Source: Pseudomonadota bacterium | Lineage (GTDB): Bacteria; Pseudomonadota; Gammaproteobacteria; UBA5335 | Direction of reading: 5' to 3' | DNA: 64,000 nt | Assembly (NCBI GenBank): GCA_034189865.1 | Contig: JAXHTV010000010.1 | Coordinates: forward strand, 1-64,000 | In this document: piece after piece, positions 25,511 to 37,759 of the stretch | Numbering within the stretch: position 1 is the stretch's first letter | Layout: each line of letters opens with the position of its first letter | Notes under the pieces: model-generated | The model's database searches: none | Seen by the model: the letters and a program-made list of their open reading frames with translations, nothing else | What the model was told of the DNA's origin: nothing | Program-made: the position numbers and the translations under genes

Positions 25511-26224
25511 ATGACCGTCGGCAACACGGATGTCGGACTGCAGCTGCCGCTGGCCATCTCGCTACGTCCACGCGCGGATTTCGATTCGTTTGTCGTGGGT
25601 CGCAACGCCGAGTTGGTGAACCTGCTTCGTAGGATCTCAGTGGATCGCCCTGTTTCATCTGTGTGGATACACGGGCCCGAGGGCCGAGGTAAAACTCACC
25701 TCTTGCAGGCGATTTGCCATGCCCTAGGGCAGTCTGGCGAGACCGCCGTCTATCTGCCGATGGGAGAAATCATGGGTTTGTCGGCGGGGGTGTTTGCCGG
25801 CATCGAGCGCAATGCTGCCGTATTGTGCCTTGACGATGTGGAGGTGATGGCCGGACACCCTCGGTGGGAGCACGCCCTGTTCGATCTCTATAACCGGGCG
25901 GGCGACGCCCAGACCACCCTCGTTTTGGCGGCTCACGCGCCGCCACTGGAGCTGAATTTCGGCCTGGCCGATTTGCGATCGCGCCTGGCTGCCAGCGTGG
26001 TGTATCGCCTTCACGCCTTGAGTGATGCCGACAAGGTGGCGGCGCTGTGCCGGCATGCCCAAGGGCGAGGGCTGGACTTAGCCGAACCGGTGGCCCGCTA
26101 CCTGGTGGCTCGCGAACCCCGGGATCTTGTGGCGTTGTTCGGGATACTGGATCGTCTGGATCGGGCTTCGTTGGAGGCGAAACGGCGATTGACCGTTCCC
26201 TTTGTGCGTCGCGTTTTGGATTGA
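25511..26224 (+). CDS. hda: DnaA regulatory inactivator Hda
   Basis: Hda (237 residues) is an AAA+ protein homologous to the ATPase part of DnaA but lacking its origin-binding domain. Loaded on the sliding clamp it stimulates hydrolysis of DnaA-bound ATP and so limits re-initiation. The clamp-binding motif appears as QLPLA at residues 11-15, Walker A as GPEGRGKTHL, Walker B as AVLCLDDVE, and the sensor/arginine-finger region as LRSRLAASVVYRL. The DUF2066-hda order supports the assignment over a second DnaA-like protein. Confidence 0.93.
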   Translation: MTVGNTDVGLQLPLAISLRPRADFDSFVVGRNAELVNLLRRISVDRPVSSVWIHGPEGRGKTHLLQAICHALGQSGETAVYLPMGEIMGLSAGVFAGIERNAAVLCLDDVEVMAGHPRWEHALFDLYNRAGDAQTTLVLAAHAPPLELNFGLADLRSRLAASVVYRLHALSDADKVAALCRHAQGRGLDLAEPVARYLVAREPRDLVALFGILDRLDRASLEAKRRLTVPFVRRVLD

Positions 26225-26267
26225 TCGTTCGGTTTCGGTCGGCGCTGCATCAAGCGCGAGTGAGGTC

Positions 26268-27578
<1,311 letters not shown>

Positions 27579-27716
27579 GGCGAGATTACCTCATCAATAA
27601 CACAGTGGTCGGGAAGCGGCGCGACGGTCGCTGGGCAGCCATTTTAACAGGCTTTTTGACCCGTTTTACGGGCAATAGTCGCAGGTGTGAGGCTGTACGG
27701 ATCGACAGGAGTGAGT

Positions 27717-27992
27717 ATGTCTGCGATAGGTCGTTGTTTTCGAGTCTCAGGCCGGGTCCAAGGGGTGAGTTACCGCGCCTACTGCCGGTCGCAGGCGCGT
27801 TCTCTCGGTATTCGAGGTTGGGCGCGAAATATGGAAGATGGCTCGGTGTGGGTGGCAGCCTGGGGGGATTCGTCCTCAGTTGATCAATTGGCTGATTGGT
27901 TGTGGCGGGGGTCGCCCGCCTCTCGTGTCGAGCGGGTGGTTGAACAGGCCCGCCCCGAAGGGCCGCCGCCGGTTGATTTCAGCACGGGGTGA
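27717..27992 (+). CDS. acyP: Acylphosphatase
   Basis: A small (91-residue) enzyme that hydrolyses carboxyl-phosphate bonds such as in acetyl phosphate. The phosphate-binding arginine lies in GRVQGVSYRAYC and the catalytic asparagine in GWARNMEDGSV, both classical. The ATG at 27717 follows AGGAG by five bases and gives the standard length; a start 30 bases upstream would add residues unlike the family. Confidence 0.93.
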   Translation: MSAIGRCFRVSGRVQGVSYRAYCRSQARSLGIRGWARNMEDGSVWVAAWGDSSSVDQLADWLWRGSPASRVERVVEQARPEGPPPVDFSTG

Positions 27993-28011
27993 TGTGCCGG
28001 CACGGGCAGGT

Positions 28012-28584
28012 TTACTGTCGATACCAGCGATTTTTGAGGGCCTTGTAGACGCGGTCGGGGTAACGCGTGCTACCCAGACTGCCGTTGTAGCGAGCCAATG
28101 CGCGGGTCAGATCGCCCTTTTCCTTTTCCAAGTAAAAACTCAGGATTGTGCAGCCCATTCGCAGGTTGGTCTGAACGTGAAACAGATTGTCGTCGGGGCG
28201 ACCGATTTCGTCCAGCCAGAAGGGCATGATTTGCATCAGCCCTTGGGCGCCGGCGGTCGAGATAGCGAAACGGTCGAACGCACTTTCCACCTCAATGACG
28301 GCCAGGATCAATTCGGCAGGCAGGTCTACGCGGCTGGCTTCCCGGTGAATGAGGCGAAGCAGCGTCAAGCGCTCGCTTGGTGTGGGTACCCGACGTTGTA
28401 GCCGGCTGGACATGTCCATGAGCCATACTTCGGCGTCAAAGCGATCGCCGAAACTGTCGCTTTCGGTGATGGCAGAGAGCAGCGCGGCGCGCAATTCGGG
28501 GTCGGGGGTGATGGCGGTGTTGCACAGTCCGACGATGGGGGCCACCGCCAGCGCGCTGCACAATACCGCCACGCGCCAGTTCAT
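28012..28584 (-). CDS. Lytic murein transglycosylase, SLT domain
   Basis: A 190-residue exported protein with a signal peptide ([20 protein letters not shown]) and a C-terminal SLT goose-lysozyme-like domain. The catalytic glutamate lies in [15 protein letters not shown] and is followed by [11 protein letters not shown] and [14 protein letters not shown], all typical of the MltC/Slt-type family. It would cleave the glycan strands of peptidoglycan in the periplasm. Cleavage near LCN could make it a lipoprotein, but a proper lipobox is doubtful. Its ATG overlaps the proS stop by four bases. Confidence 0.88.
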   Translation of the reverse strand: MNWRVAVLCSALAVAPIVGLCNTAITPDPELRAALLSAITESDSFGDRFDAEVWLMDMSSRLQRRVPTPSERLTLLRLIHREASRVDLPAELILAVIEVESAFDRFAISTAGAQGLMQIMPFWLDEIGRPDDNLFHVQTNLRMGCTILSFYLEKEKGDLTRALARYNGSLGSTRYPDRVYKALKNRWYRQ

Positions 28585-30272
28585 GCCGGCGCGGATTTTA
28601 GGTGTTCGAGTAGCGTTTGTACCGCCGACTCCCGGCGGACCATTTGCGCTTCTTCGTCCCGTCGTCCCTGATATTCCACCAAGCCTTCATTGAGGCCGCG
28701 TTCGCCGACCACCAACCGATGGGGGATGCCGATGAGTTCCATTTCAGCAAACATGACGCCGGGTCGCATCCCACGGTCGTCCAACAGAACGTCGACGCCA
28801 GCCGCCTGCAATTCGGCGTACAGTTGGTCGGTGGCTTCCCGAACCGCAGCCGATTTGTGGTACTGAACGGGCAACAAGGCCACTTCGAACGGGCTGATGG
28901 GTGTGGGCCAGATGATCCCATGTTCATCGTGGTTTTGTTCGATGGCGGCGGCCACCACGCGAGAGACCCCGATACCGTAACAACCCATCATCACCGGCAC
29001 CTCGGCGCCGCTCTCATCTGCCACCATGGCATTGAGGGCGTCGCTGTATTTGGTGCCGAGCTGGAAGATGTGTCCGACTTCAATTCCCCGGGCGATGCCC
29101 AATTGGCCTTGGCCGTCCGGGCTGGGGTCGCCGGCGACGACGTTTCTAAGATCCGCTGAGGCGAAGAGGGTGACGTCCCGATCCCAATTGACGCCGGTAT
29201 AGTAGACGCCACCGTTTTCTCCGGGGCAGGCAAAGTCCGCCAAGTGTGCCGCGGCAAAATCGGCAATGACGGGGCAGCTCAGTTTGACGAGGCAGGGGTT
29301 CTCCGGATCGACACCCAGGTCGCGCTCGACCTTGGCGGGGTCGGCGGGACGCAGCGGCGCAGCCACCTGGGGCAGGTTTTCGGCCTTGATGCTATTGAGT
29401 TCGTGATCCCCGCGGACCACCAGGGCAACGATCCCGTCTTGTTCGGATTGTACCAAGTGTATTTTGATGGTCTCCTGCTTGCTGGCCGCGGCGATGAGAT
29501 TGCCATCTTGCCGTTCCAGCGATGCAGCGGCGGCGGGGCGGTTTCCTTCGGGTGCGCGCGACTGTGCCAACTCGACGTTGGCGGCGTAGTCGCTCTGGTC
29601 GGAAAACGCGATAGCATCCTCGCCCGACTCGGCCAACACGTGAAATTCATGTGAGAAGCTTCCACCCATACTCCCGGAGTCGGCACGTACCGGTCGAAAA
29701 TTGAGCCCCAGCCGGGTGAAGATGCGCGTGTAGGCATCGAACATCAATTGATACGTGTCGTCCAGTGATGCTTTGTTCAAGTGGAACGAGTAGGCATCCT
29801 TCATCAAAAACTCTCGCGCCCGCATGACGCCGAAGCGAGGCCGGATTTCGTCACGAAATTTGGTCTGGATTTGATAAAAGTTCACCGGAAGTTGGCGATG
29901 GCTGCGCACTTCGCGGCGAAATACGTCGGTGATGATTTCTTCGTGGGTGGGTCCGAGGCAGAAATCCCGATCATGGCGGTCCTTCAATCGCAGCAGCTCG
30001 GGCCCGTAGGCTTCCCAGCGGGCGGACTCGTGCCACAGTTCAGCCGGTTGCACAACGGGCATGAGCAATTCCTGAGCACCGGCCCGGTTCATTTCTTCTC
30101 GGACGACGGATTCCACTTTACGCAGGGTCCGTAAGCCCAAAGGCATCCAGGTGTAAAGGCCAGATGCCAGTTGCCGGATCATACCGGCTCTGAGCATGAG
30201 TTGGTGGCTGACGATTTCGGCGTTGGCTGGCGTTTCTTTGGTGGTGGCAAGATGGAATTGTGAAGCCCGCAT
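28581..30272 (-). CDS. proS: Prolyl-tRNA synthetase
   Basis: The 563-residue class II synthetase is of the bacterial type, with an editing (INS) domain inserted between motifs 2 and 3 (about residues 225-400). Motif 1 includes [26 protein letters not shown], motif 2 [25 protein letters not shown], and motif 3 [27 protein letters not shown]. It charges tRNA-Pro and clears mischarged alanine. It is divergent from ilvI across 256 bases. Confidence 0.97.
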   Translation of the reverse strand: MRASQFHLATTKETPANAEIVSHQLMLRAGMIRQLASGLYTWMPLGLRTLRKVESVVREEMNRAGAQELLMPVVQPAELWHESARWEAYGPELLRLKDRHDRDFCLGPTHEEIITDVFRREVRSHRQLPVNFYQIQTKFRDEIRPRFGVMRAREFLMKDAYSFHLNKASLDDTYQLMFDAYTRIFTRLGLNFRPVRADSGSMGGSFSHEFHVLAESGEDAIAFSDQSDYAANVELAQSRAPEGNRPAAAASLERQDGNLIAAASKQETIKIHLVQSEQDGIVALVVRGDHELNSIKAENLPQVAAPLRPADPAKVERDLGVDPENPCLVKLSCPVIADFAAAHLADFACPGENGGVYYTGVNWDRDVTLFASADLRNVVAGDPSPDGQGQLGIARGIEVGHIFQLGTKYSDALNAMVADESGAEVPVMMGCYGIGVSRVVAAAIEQNHDEHGIIWPTPISPFEVALLPVQYHKSAAVREATDQLYAELQAAGVDVLLDDRGMRPGVMFAEMELIGIPHRLVVGERGLNEGLVEYQGRRDEEAQMVRRESAVQTLLEHLKSAPA

Positions 30273-30423
30273 CGGATTTTGATCTCTGTCCTCTGGTCGC
30301 CCGTTGTGGGACGGTAACTAACGGTGATGGAGCAGCCATTTTCACTTGATTTCCGTTGAAGGTACAAGTATTTTTGTCCGTTACGCTGGGGTGGTCAGCG
30401 GGAACTTCATGCAGTTGAGTCAT

Positions 30424-30460
30424 AAGAGGGTCAGCCCGGATCGGGAGGGCGCTCTTTTTT
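30424..30460 (+). terminator. Possible attenuator hairpin upstream of ilvI
   Basis: AAGAG (30424-30428) can pair with CTCTT (30452-30456) and GCCC (30434-30437) with GGGC (30447-30450), followed by a run of six T at 30455-30460. This looks like an intrinsic terminator pointing toward ilvI, 69 bases before its GTG start. Being upstream of the operon it would act as an attenuator. A 29-codon frame overlaps it (30409-30498) but has no cluster of Ile, Val or Leu codons, so classical leader-peptide control is not supported. Confidence 0.4.
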
Positions 30461-30528
30461 GCTGCGATACTGCAGAGCTCTTCACTGAATTCTTCTAAGG
30501 AAGGTCTAGACGCCAGGAGCGATTCACG

Positions 30529-32223
30529 GTGGAACTATCGGGTTCTGAAATCCTCGTCGAATGTCTTAAACAAGAAGGCGTCGAGTTCGTATTCGGCTAT
30601 CCAGGCGGGGCTGTGTTGCCGATCTACGACGTTCTCAATCTGCAAGGCGACGTCAAGCATATCTTGGTTCGCCACGAGCAAGCCGCCGGTCACGCCGCCG
30701 ACGGGTATGCACGCGCCACTGGCCGACCGGGCGTGTGCCTGGTCACCTCTGGGCCGGGTGTGACCAATGTCGTGACGGGGATTGCCACGGCGTATATGGA
30801 TTCAATCCCGATGATCATCATCACCGGGCAGGTTCCCACGGGGGCCATCGGCAGCGACGCCTTTCAAGAGGTTGATTCGGTCGGCATTACCCGCCCCTGC
30901 GTGAAGCACAATTTCTTGGTTAAAGACGTGAAGGACTTGGCGGTTACCGTCAAAAAGGCCTTCTACGTGGCGACCAGCGGCCGTCCCGGTCCGGTGGTGG
31001 TGGATATTCCGAAAGACGTGGCCATTGCCACGGCCGAGTTCGAGTATCCGGAAAAGATCGAAATGCGATCCTATCGTCCGGTGGATAAGGGCCACCCCGG
31101 CCAGATTCGTAAAGCGGCGGATCTTATTCTCTCGGCCAAGCGGCCCATGATTTACTCCGGCGGTGGTGTGGTTCTGGATCGCGCCTCGGAGATTTTTACC
31201 GAATTCTGTCGGCTCCTGAACTATCCGGTGACCAATACCCTCATGGGGCTTGGGGCGTTTCCGGGTTCCGATCGACAGTTCGTCGGCATGCTGGGGATGC
31301 ATGGCACCTACGAAGCCAATATGGGCATGCATCAGTGTGATGTGCTCATTGCCATCGGCGCGCGTTTTGATGATCGCGTGACGGGCAATGTCGAGAAGTT
31401 TTGTCCCAATGCCAAAATCGTGCACGTTGATGTCGACCCTTCTTCGATTTCCAAAACAGTGAAGGTGGATATCCCGATCGTGGGGTCGGTTCGAAACGTG
31501 CTGAGCCAGATGTTGCCGATGATTCGCGAGTCCAAAGGTGCCCGCGATGAGGAAGCACTGGCGGACTGGTGGAAGCAGATCGAGGAGTGGAGGGGCACCG
31601 ATTGCCTTTCCTACGATCGCAGCAGCGAGATCATCAAGCCGCAATACGTGATCGAGCAGCTCTATGAGGTGACCGGAGGCGATGCATTTATCACCTCCGA
31701 CGTGGGACAGCACCAGATGTGGGCCGCCCAATTCTACAAGTTCGATCAACCGAACCGCTGGATCAACTCCGGTGGCCTGGGCACGATGGGTTTTGGGTTG
31801 CCTGCAGCCATGGGGGCGCAACTGGCGCATCCCGACAAACCGGTGGCCTGCGTGACCGGGGAAGCGAGCATTGTGATGTGTATTCAGGAGTTGTCCACGT
31901 GTCGGCAGTTCGGGTTACCAATCAAGATCGTTAACTTGAACAACCGCTATATGGGGATGGTGCGCCAGTGGCAGGAGTTTTTCTATCAAAAGCGCTATGC
32001 CATGTCCTACATGGAGGCTTTGCCTGATTTCGTGAAATTAGCTGACGCTTACGGCCACAAGGGTATGCAGATCACAAAACCCAGCGACGTTAGACCGGCG
32101 TTGGAAGAGGCCTTTGCCATGAAGGATCAGTTGGTGTTCCTGGATTTTCTGACGGATCAGACAGAAAACGTCTACCCCATGATTCCGGCCGGTGCAGGCC
32201 AGAATGAAATGATTTTGGTGTGA
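30529..32223 (+). CDS. ilvI: Acetolactate synthase large (catalytic) subunit
   Basis: A 564-residue ThDP enzyme that condenses pyruvate with pyruvate or 2-ketobutyrate, the first common step of valine, leucine and isoleucine synthesis. The catalytic glutamate lies in RHEQAAGHAADGYARATG, the FAD/ThDP region in FGLPAAMGAQLAHPDKPV, and the ThDP-magnesium motif reads TGEAS...NLNN, with glutamate where most enzymes have aspartate (GDGS/GDAS); some gammaproteobacterial enzymes, as I recall, share this. The GTG start has AGGAG nine bases upstream. ilvH follows after four bases. Confidence 0.96.
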   Translation: MELSGSEILVECLKQEGVEFVFGYPGGAVLPIYDVLNLQGDVKHILVRHEQAAGHAADGYARATGRPGVCLVTSGPGVTNVVTGIATAYMDSIPMIIITGQVPTGAIGSDAFQEVDSVGITRPCVKHNFLVKDVKDLAVTVKKAFYVATSGRPGPVVVDIPKDVAIATAEFEYPEKIEMRSYRPVDKGHPGQIRKAADLILSAKRPMIYSGGGVVLDRASEIFTEFCRLLNYPVTNTLMGLGAFPGSDRQFVGMLGMHGTYEANMGMHQCDVLIAIGARFDDRVTGNVEKFCPNAKIVHVDVDPSSISKTVKVDIPIVGSVRNVLSQMLPMIRESKGARDEEALADWWKQIEEWRGTDCLSYDRSSEIIKPQYVIEQLYEVTGGDAFITSDVGQHQMWAAQFYKFDQPNRWINSGGLGTMGFGLPAAMGAQLAHPDKPVACVTGEASIVMCIQELSTCRQFGLPIKIVNLNNRYMGMVRQWQEFFYQKRYAMSYMEALPDFVKLADAYGHKGMQITKPSDVRPALEEAFAMKDQLVFLDFLTDQTENVYPMIPAGAGQNEMILV

Positions 32224-32227
32224 CATC

Positions 32228-32722
32228 ATGCGGCATATCGTTTCGATTCTTTTGGAAAACGAGTCGGGAGCGCTCTCGCGAGTGTCGGGGTTGTTTTCGG
32301 CGCGTGGTTACAACATTCATTCATTGACCGTCTCGCCGACGGAAGACCCATCGTTATCCCGCATGACGATCGTGACTTCCGGTAGCGATGAGATCATCGA
32401 GCAAATCCTCAAGCAGCTGAATAAGCTTGTGGATGTGGTCAAGTTGATCTTGCTCACCGAGGGCGATCACATCGAACGCGAGCTCATGCTGGTCAAAGTC
32501 TCGGCACGCGGTGGACTGCGCGAAGAGATCAAGCGTTTGGTCGACATTTTTAATGGCCGGATTCTGGATGTGACTGACAATACCTACACCATCGAGTTGA
32601 CCGGTGCTGGCAGTAAGTTGGATGCATTCATCAAAGCCGCCGGTTCGGACAATATTCAGGAAGTGGTCCGTACGGGTGTGTCAGGTATCATGCGCGGCGA
32701 CACTGCTTTGCGGGTTTCATGA
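32228..32722 (+). CDS. ilvH: Acetolactate synthase small (regulatory) subunit
   Basis: The 164-residue regulatory subunit carries an N-terminal ACT domain (ISILLENESGALSRVSGLFSARGYNIHSL-like pattern) that binds valine, and a C-terminal domain beginning near residue 80 (ELMLVKVSARGGLREEIKRL). It activates the large subunit and confers feedback inhibition. The pairing and spacing with the large-subunit gene are standard. Confidence 0.96.
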   Translation: MRHIVSILLENESGALSRVSGLFSARGYNIHSLTVSPTEDPSLSRMTIVTSGSDEIIEQILKQLNKLVDVVKLILLTEGDHIERELMLVKVSARGGLREEIKRLVDIFNGRILDVTDNTYTIELTGAGSKLDAFIKAAGSDNIQEVVRTGVSGIMRGDTALRVS

Positions 32723-32756
32723 TGGTGGGCGACTGGTTCCGCCGGCTATCGATTAA

Positions 32757-33803
<1,047 letters not shown>

Positions 33804-33878
33804 TATTTTTTTGCCCGTCCCGCCGGACTGCGGTAGTTAGGCGAATGGACTCTTTTTAGCTAACGTGGGTGCGACGTT

Positions 33879-34490
33879 ATGGCGTCAAGGATTTTGCCCG
33901 TCGCTTCGCCCGGCCGTGAATTGCTTGGCGCCGCCGTTATCGGTGGCGCCGTTGTTTATCTGAGCCTCGGTTGGATCGCGGCGTTCCCGGTGATATTGGT
34001 GGTTCTCGTTCTTTGCGTCTGGTTCTGGGACCCGGCGCGGGAGATTCCGTCCGCTCCGCTGGGGGTCGTCAGTCCGGTTGACGGCGAGATTCTGTTTGTC
34101 GAAAAACAGGGTGATCCGTTCCTTGAGCGTGAGTCGATTCACATCGCTTTGCGGCCTTCTCGCTTGGGGTCCTACTCTTTTCGCTGCCCGGTGGAAGGCA
34201 AGGTCCATGAGCTCCCAGGTATTGAGAATTATCCGGGCCGCTGCGCGGGCGTTCTGATACGAACCGATGAAGACAATCAGGTCGCCCTGGTAATGCGGGG
34301 TTACCGTTTCAGTCCCCGCCCTTACGTCCAACCCTTCGGGGAACGTGCCGGACAAGGACAGATCTGGGGAAATACCCGGCTGATTTCCAAGGTCGATTTA
34401 TACCTTGAGGCCGACGCACGTGTGTTGGCCGAGCCGGGCCAGCGCGTTCTGTCCGGAACCGATTTGCTGGCACACCTCACGCATGATTGA
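33879..34490 (+). CDS. Phosphatidylserine decarboxylase-like protein, catalytic motifs apparently lost
   Basis: The 203-residue protein has two membrane-inserted hydrophobic stretches (about 14-49) and then aligns by eye with short proteobacterial phosphatidylserine decarboxylases: VVSPVDGEI (63-71), a central PVEGKVHEL block, DNQVALVM, and GERAGQGQ...KVDLYL (154-176). Two functional sites differ. The Gly-Ser self-cleavage site that makes the pyruvoyl group (FGSRVD in active enzymes) reads LISKVD (168-173), and the histidine motif (DVHVNR) is replaced by LGSYSFR. Such a protein should not mature into a pyruvoyl enzyme. The place between ilvC and pssA is the usual one for psd. It may be a non-catalytic relic or have taken a new envelope role. 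Confidence 0.75.
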   Translation: MASRILPVASPGRELLGAAVIGGAVVYLSLGWIAAFPVILVVLVLCVWFWDPAREIPSAPLGVVSPVDGEILFVEKQGDPFLERESIHIALRPSRLGSYSFRCPVEGKVHELPGIENYPGRCAGVLIRTDEDNQVALVMRGYRFSPRPYVQPFGERAGQGQIWGNTRLISKVDLYLEADARVLAEPGQRVLSGTDLLAHLTHD

Positions 34491-34523
34491 TCATCATCCG
34501 GCGTCTTTAGGTAAACTGTTGCC

Positions 34524-35324
34524 ATGAATAGCGCCGAACCAGAATCTGGTATGTCGAACCCGACACCCCCAAAACGCCGCCGCGGCATTTTTCTTCTTCC
34601 CAACCTGTTTACCACCGCCACGTTGTTTGCCGGTTTTTACGCCATTGTTTCGGCGATCGGTGGAGACTATCAGGCCGGGGCCATCGCGATTTTCGTCGCA
34701 GGTGTCATGGACGGGCTGGACGGCAGAGTGGCTCGTATGACCAATACCCAAAGCGATTTCGGCAAAGAATATGACAGCATGGCCGATGTCGTCAGCTTTG
34801 GCTTGGCACCGGCTTTGGTGGTGTATCTTTGGTCGCTCAGCACGATGGGTCAGTATGGCTGGTACTGGGCACAGATTGGTTGGTTGGCGTCGTTTGTGTT
34901 TGCCGCCGGTGCGGCGCTCAGGTTGGCGCGGTTCAACACCCAGGTGGGGATTCAGGACAAGCGCTTTTTTCGGGGGCTGCCAAGTCCCGCGGCCGCGGCG
35001 GTGATCGCCGGTTTCGTGTGGATTTGCACGGATTCGTCAGTGGCTGGAGACAGCGTGACCATTCCGGCGTTGTCGTTGACCTTGGCCGCTGGCGGGCTGA
35101 TGGTGAGTAACCTGCACTATTATAGCTTCAAGGACATCAAGCTGAACGAGCGGGTCCCCTTTGCCTATGTGCTGATTATCGTTGGCGGATTTATTCTGAT
35201 TGCGCTCAATCCGCCGGCGATTCTGTTTCTAGGTTTTTTCTGTTACTTGCTGTCGGGTGTGTTGTTGGGCTGGCGGCGTCATCGCCGGTATCGCGCCCGG
35301 CGTAGCGAACATGCGGACGATTGA
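34524..35324 (+). CDS. pssA: CDP-diacylglycerol--serine O-phosphatidyltransferase
   Basis: A 266-residue inner-membrane enzyme making phosphatidylserine from CDP-diacylglycerol and serine, the precursor of phosphatidylethanolamine. The CDP-alcohol phosphotransferase motif is complete: DGLDGRVARMTNTQSDFGKE continuing with YDSMAD (about residues 63-88), with the paired aspartates that bind magnesium. About seven hydrophobic helices follow or surround it. It is the integral-membrane (subclass II) type, not the peripheral E. coli type. It is 33 bases downstream of the psd-like gene. Confidence 0.94.
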   Translation: MNSAEPESGMSNPTPPKRRRGIFLLPNLFTTATLFAGFYAIVSAIGGDYQAGAIAIFVAGVMDGLDGRVARMTNTQSDFGKEYDSMADVVSFGLAPALVVYLWSLSTMGQYGWYWAQIGWLASFVFAAGAALRLARFNTQVGIQDKRFFRGLPSPAAAAVIAGFVWICTDSSVAGDSVTIPALSLTLAAGGLMVSNLHYYSFKDIKLNERVPFAYVLIIVGGFILIALNPPAILFLGFFCYLLSGVLLGWRRHRRYRARRSEHADD

Positions 35325-35434
35325 CCCTAGATCCGTGGTGTTTGCGATGACGGATTTTACGCAACGTTGCGTTGCATTGATATTCGCCGGTCCAATTAGG
35401 GGCTGCGGCGGAAGGTTCTCGCGAGAGAATGGGT

Positions 35435-36985
35435 ATGAGTGATAACAACAGGCTAATTATTTTCGATACGACGATGCGCGATGGGGAGCAAAGCCCGGGC
35501 GCATCCATGACGCGGGAAGAAAAACTTCGGATTGCCAAGGCCCTCGAACGCTTGCGGGTGGATGTGATCGAAGCCGGATTTCCTATCGCCAGCCCCGATG
35601 ACTTTGCGGCCGTGCGGGCCGTCGCCGAAACCATCCGTGAAAGCGTGGTCTGCGGGCTTGCACGCGCCAAGGCGGAAGATATCGACCGTGCGGGTGAAGC
35701 GTTAAAACCCGCCAGTCGCGGCCGGATCCACACCTTTATTGCGACCTCGCCCATTCACATGAAGAAAAAGTTGGGTCTGGAGCCTGACCAAGTTGTGGAG
35801 CAAGCAGTCTGGGCGGTCAAGCGGGCTCGGCAGTTTACTGACGACGTGGAATTCTCACCGGAAGACGCGGGTCGTTCGGAACCGGAATTTTTGTGTCGCA
35901 TTGTAGAAGCGGTTATCGATGCGGGCGCGACAACCATCAATATTCCCGACACGGTCGGATACGCCGTTCCGGAACACTTCGGTGCCCTGATCGGAAAACT
36001 GCTCAATCAGGTGCCGAACGCAGACAAAGCTGTGTTTTCCGTTCATTGCCACAACGATTTGGGTTTGGCAGTCGCCAACTCCCTCTCGGCCTTGTCGGCC
36101 GGGGCCCGGCAGATTGAATGCACGATCAATGGTCTGGGAGAACGGGCCGGGAACGCTGCGCTGGAAGAGATCGTGATGGCGGTGGTCACCCGCCGCGACG
36201 TTTTCGGGTTGGATGTCGGTATTGATACCAGCCAGATCGTGCCGTGTTCTCGCTTGGTGTCCACCATTACCGGATTTCCTGTGCAGCCGAACAAGGCCAT
36301 CGTCGGGGCCAACGCATTCGCTCACGAGTCCGGCATCCATCAGGATGGCGTTCTCAAGAGTCGCGAGACCTACGAGATTATGTTGGCGCAGGATGTGGGC
36401 TGGGATACCAATCGTTTGGTTTTGGGCAAGCATTCCGGCCGCAACGCGTTCAGAACCCGGCTGGCTGATCTGGGGTTGGCGTTCGATTCGGAAACAGAAT
36501 TGAACGAAGCCTTCCAGCGTTTCAAGGAACTCGCCGACAAAAAACACGAGATCTATGACGACGATCTGATGGCGCTGGTGACGGATGTGGAGTGGTCCAG
36601 CAGCAATGAGCGCGTGCAGTTGTTGTCCTTGCGTGTCTGCTCGGAAACCGGTGAAACGCCCCTGGCTCGAGTGGGGCTAAAGGTCGACGGCGAAGAAATC
36701 GTGGTGGAAAGCGACGGTGCCGGCCCGGTGGATGCCTCGTTCCGTGCGATAGAAAAGGCCTGCGAGAGCGGCGGGCAACTGCTGTTGTACTCGGTCAACA
36801 ACATCACCAGCGGGACCGATTCACAGGGTGATGTGACGGTGCGCTTGGGCGTGGATGGTCGGATCGTCAACGGTCAAGGTGCCGATATCGACATTGTCAT
36901 CGCCTCGGCAAAAGCGTATGTGAATGCCCTGAACAAACTGATGTCGCCGGGTGTGCGTGCCCATCCTCAGCACGGCGATATCTAG
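35435..36985 (+). CDS. leuA: 2-isopropylmalate synthase
   Basis: LeuA condenses acetyl-CoA with 2-ketoisovalerate, the first step specific to leucine. The 516-residue protein shows the TIM-barrel signature [16 protein letters not shown] at the N-terminus, the metal and catalytic motif [17 protein letters not shown] near residue 205, and a C-terminal LeuA dimerisation domain (from about 385), where leucine feedback acts. I choose the ATG at 35435 because GAGAG is seven bases upstream; an ATG six bases earlier is too close to it. It completes the ilv-leu cluster. Confidence 0.96.
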   Translation: MSDNNRLIIFDTTMRDGEQSPGASMTREEKLRIAKALERLRVDVIEAGFPIASPDDFAAVRAVAETIRESVVCGLARAKAEDIDRAGEALKPASRGRIHTFIATSPIHMKKKLGLEPDQVVEQAVWAVKRARQFTDDVEFSPEDAGRSEPEFLCRIVEAVIDAGATTINIPDTVGYAVPEHFGALIGKLLNQVPNADKAVFSVHCHNDLGLAVANSLSALSAGARQIECTINGLGERAGNAALEEIVMAVVTRRDVFGLDVGIDTSQIVPCSRLVSTITGFPVQPNKAIVGANAFAHESGIHQDGVLKSRETYEIMLAQDVGWDTNRLVLGKHSGRNAFRTRLADLGLAFDSETELNEAFQRFKELADKKHEIYDDDLMALVTDVEWSSSNERVQLLSLRVCSETGETPLARVGLKVDGEEIVVESDGAGPVDASFRAIEKACESGGQLLLYSVNNITSGTDSQGDVTVRLGVDGRIVNGQGADIDIVIASAKAYVNALNKLMSPGVRAHPQHGDI

Positions 36986-36997
36986 TCGAGTCTGCGA

Positions 36998-37759
36998 ATG
37001 AGTATGGACCCGGACCGCCGCACCGCGTACCTAAAGCGGCTCGGCGTGACGCCACTAAGCTACAACTTGTCGCCGGCAGCGACTGGGGCGCCGGTTGGCC
37101 AGCCGAATTTATCGGATACATCGAATCTTGAGTCCCTGGAATCGGTCAGGTTCGAGCCCGATTCCGCGGAAGCGATACTCGCATTGGGTTGGGAAGAACT
37201 CGAACAACGCGTCAGCACGTGCGAAGCGTGCGAGCTGAGTCGTGGCCGTACCCAAACGGTTTTCGGCACGGGCAGCCGTAATGCGCGCCTGGTAGTCGTA
37301 GGTGAGGCGCCCGGTGCGGAGGAAGACCTTCGTGGCGAACCGTTCGTCGGGCGAGCGGGGCAGTTGCTCGACCAAATGCTCGCGGCGGTCGGACTTCGAC
37401 GTCAAGATGTGTATATTTGCAATATCGTCAAATGTCGCCCGCCGGGCAACCGCAACCCGACGGCTGAAGAGGCATCGGCCTGTGCGCCGTATCTGCGACG
37501 TCAGCTACAGCTGCTCGAACCGGAGCTCATACTGGCGGTCGGCCGGGTCGCAGCCCAAAACCTGCTTCAGGTGGCAAGCAGTATCGGTGCTCTGCGAGGC
37601 CGGATGCATCCGTTACCGCAGGACTATGGGACAGATGGTAGCGTACCGGTGATCGTGACTTATCACCCCGCGTATTTGTTGCGGTCGCCGGAAGATAAGG
37701 GGAAAGCCTGGCAGGATTTAAAGTTGGTCATGCAACAACTGCGGGGTAAAAGTCTGTGA
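36998..37759 (+). CDS. Type 4 uracil-DNA glycosylase, iron-sulfur
   Basis: This 253-residue protein is a family 4 UDG (often annotated as bacteriophage SPO1-type DNA polymerase domain), which excises uracil from DNA. The four cluster cysteines are seen in CEACELSRGRT, NIVKCRPPGNRNP and ACAPYLRRQL. Motif GEAPGAEEDLRGEPFVGRAGQLLD is the active-site loop, and HPAYLLRSPEDK is motif 2. The first 75 residues form a variable, proline/serine-rich extension. The gene is 12 bases after leuA and overlaps rimI as GTGA. Confidence 0.92.
   Translation: MSMDPDRRTAYLKRLGVTPLSYNLSPAATGAPVGQPNLSDTSNLESLESVRFEPDSAEAILALGWEELEQRVSTCEACELSRGRTQTVFGTGSRNARLVVVGEAPGAEEDLRGEPFVGRAGQLLDQMLAAVGLRRQDVYICNIVKCRPPGNRNPTAEEASACAPYLRRQLQLLEPELILAVGRVAAQNLLQVASSIGALRGRMHPLPQDYGTDGSVPVIVTYHPAYLLRSPEDKGKAWQDLKLVMQQLRGKSL

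Noticed and set aside
30409-30498. Leader peptide for ilv attenuation
   Set aside because: The 29-residue frame has no cluster of Ile, Val or Leu codons.
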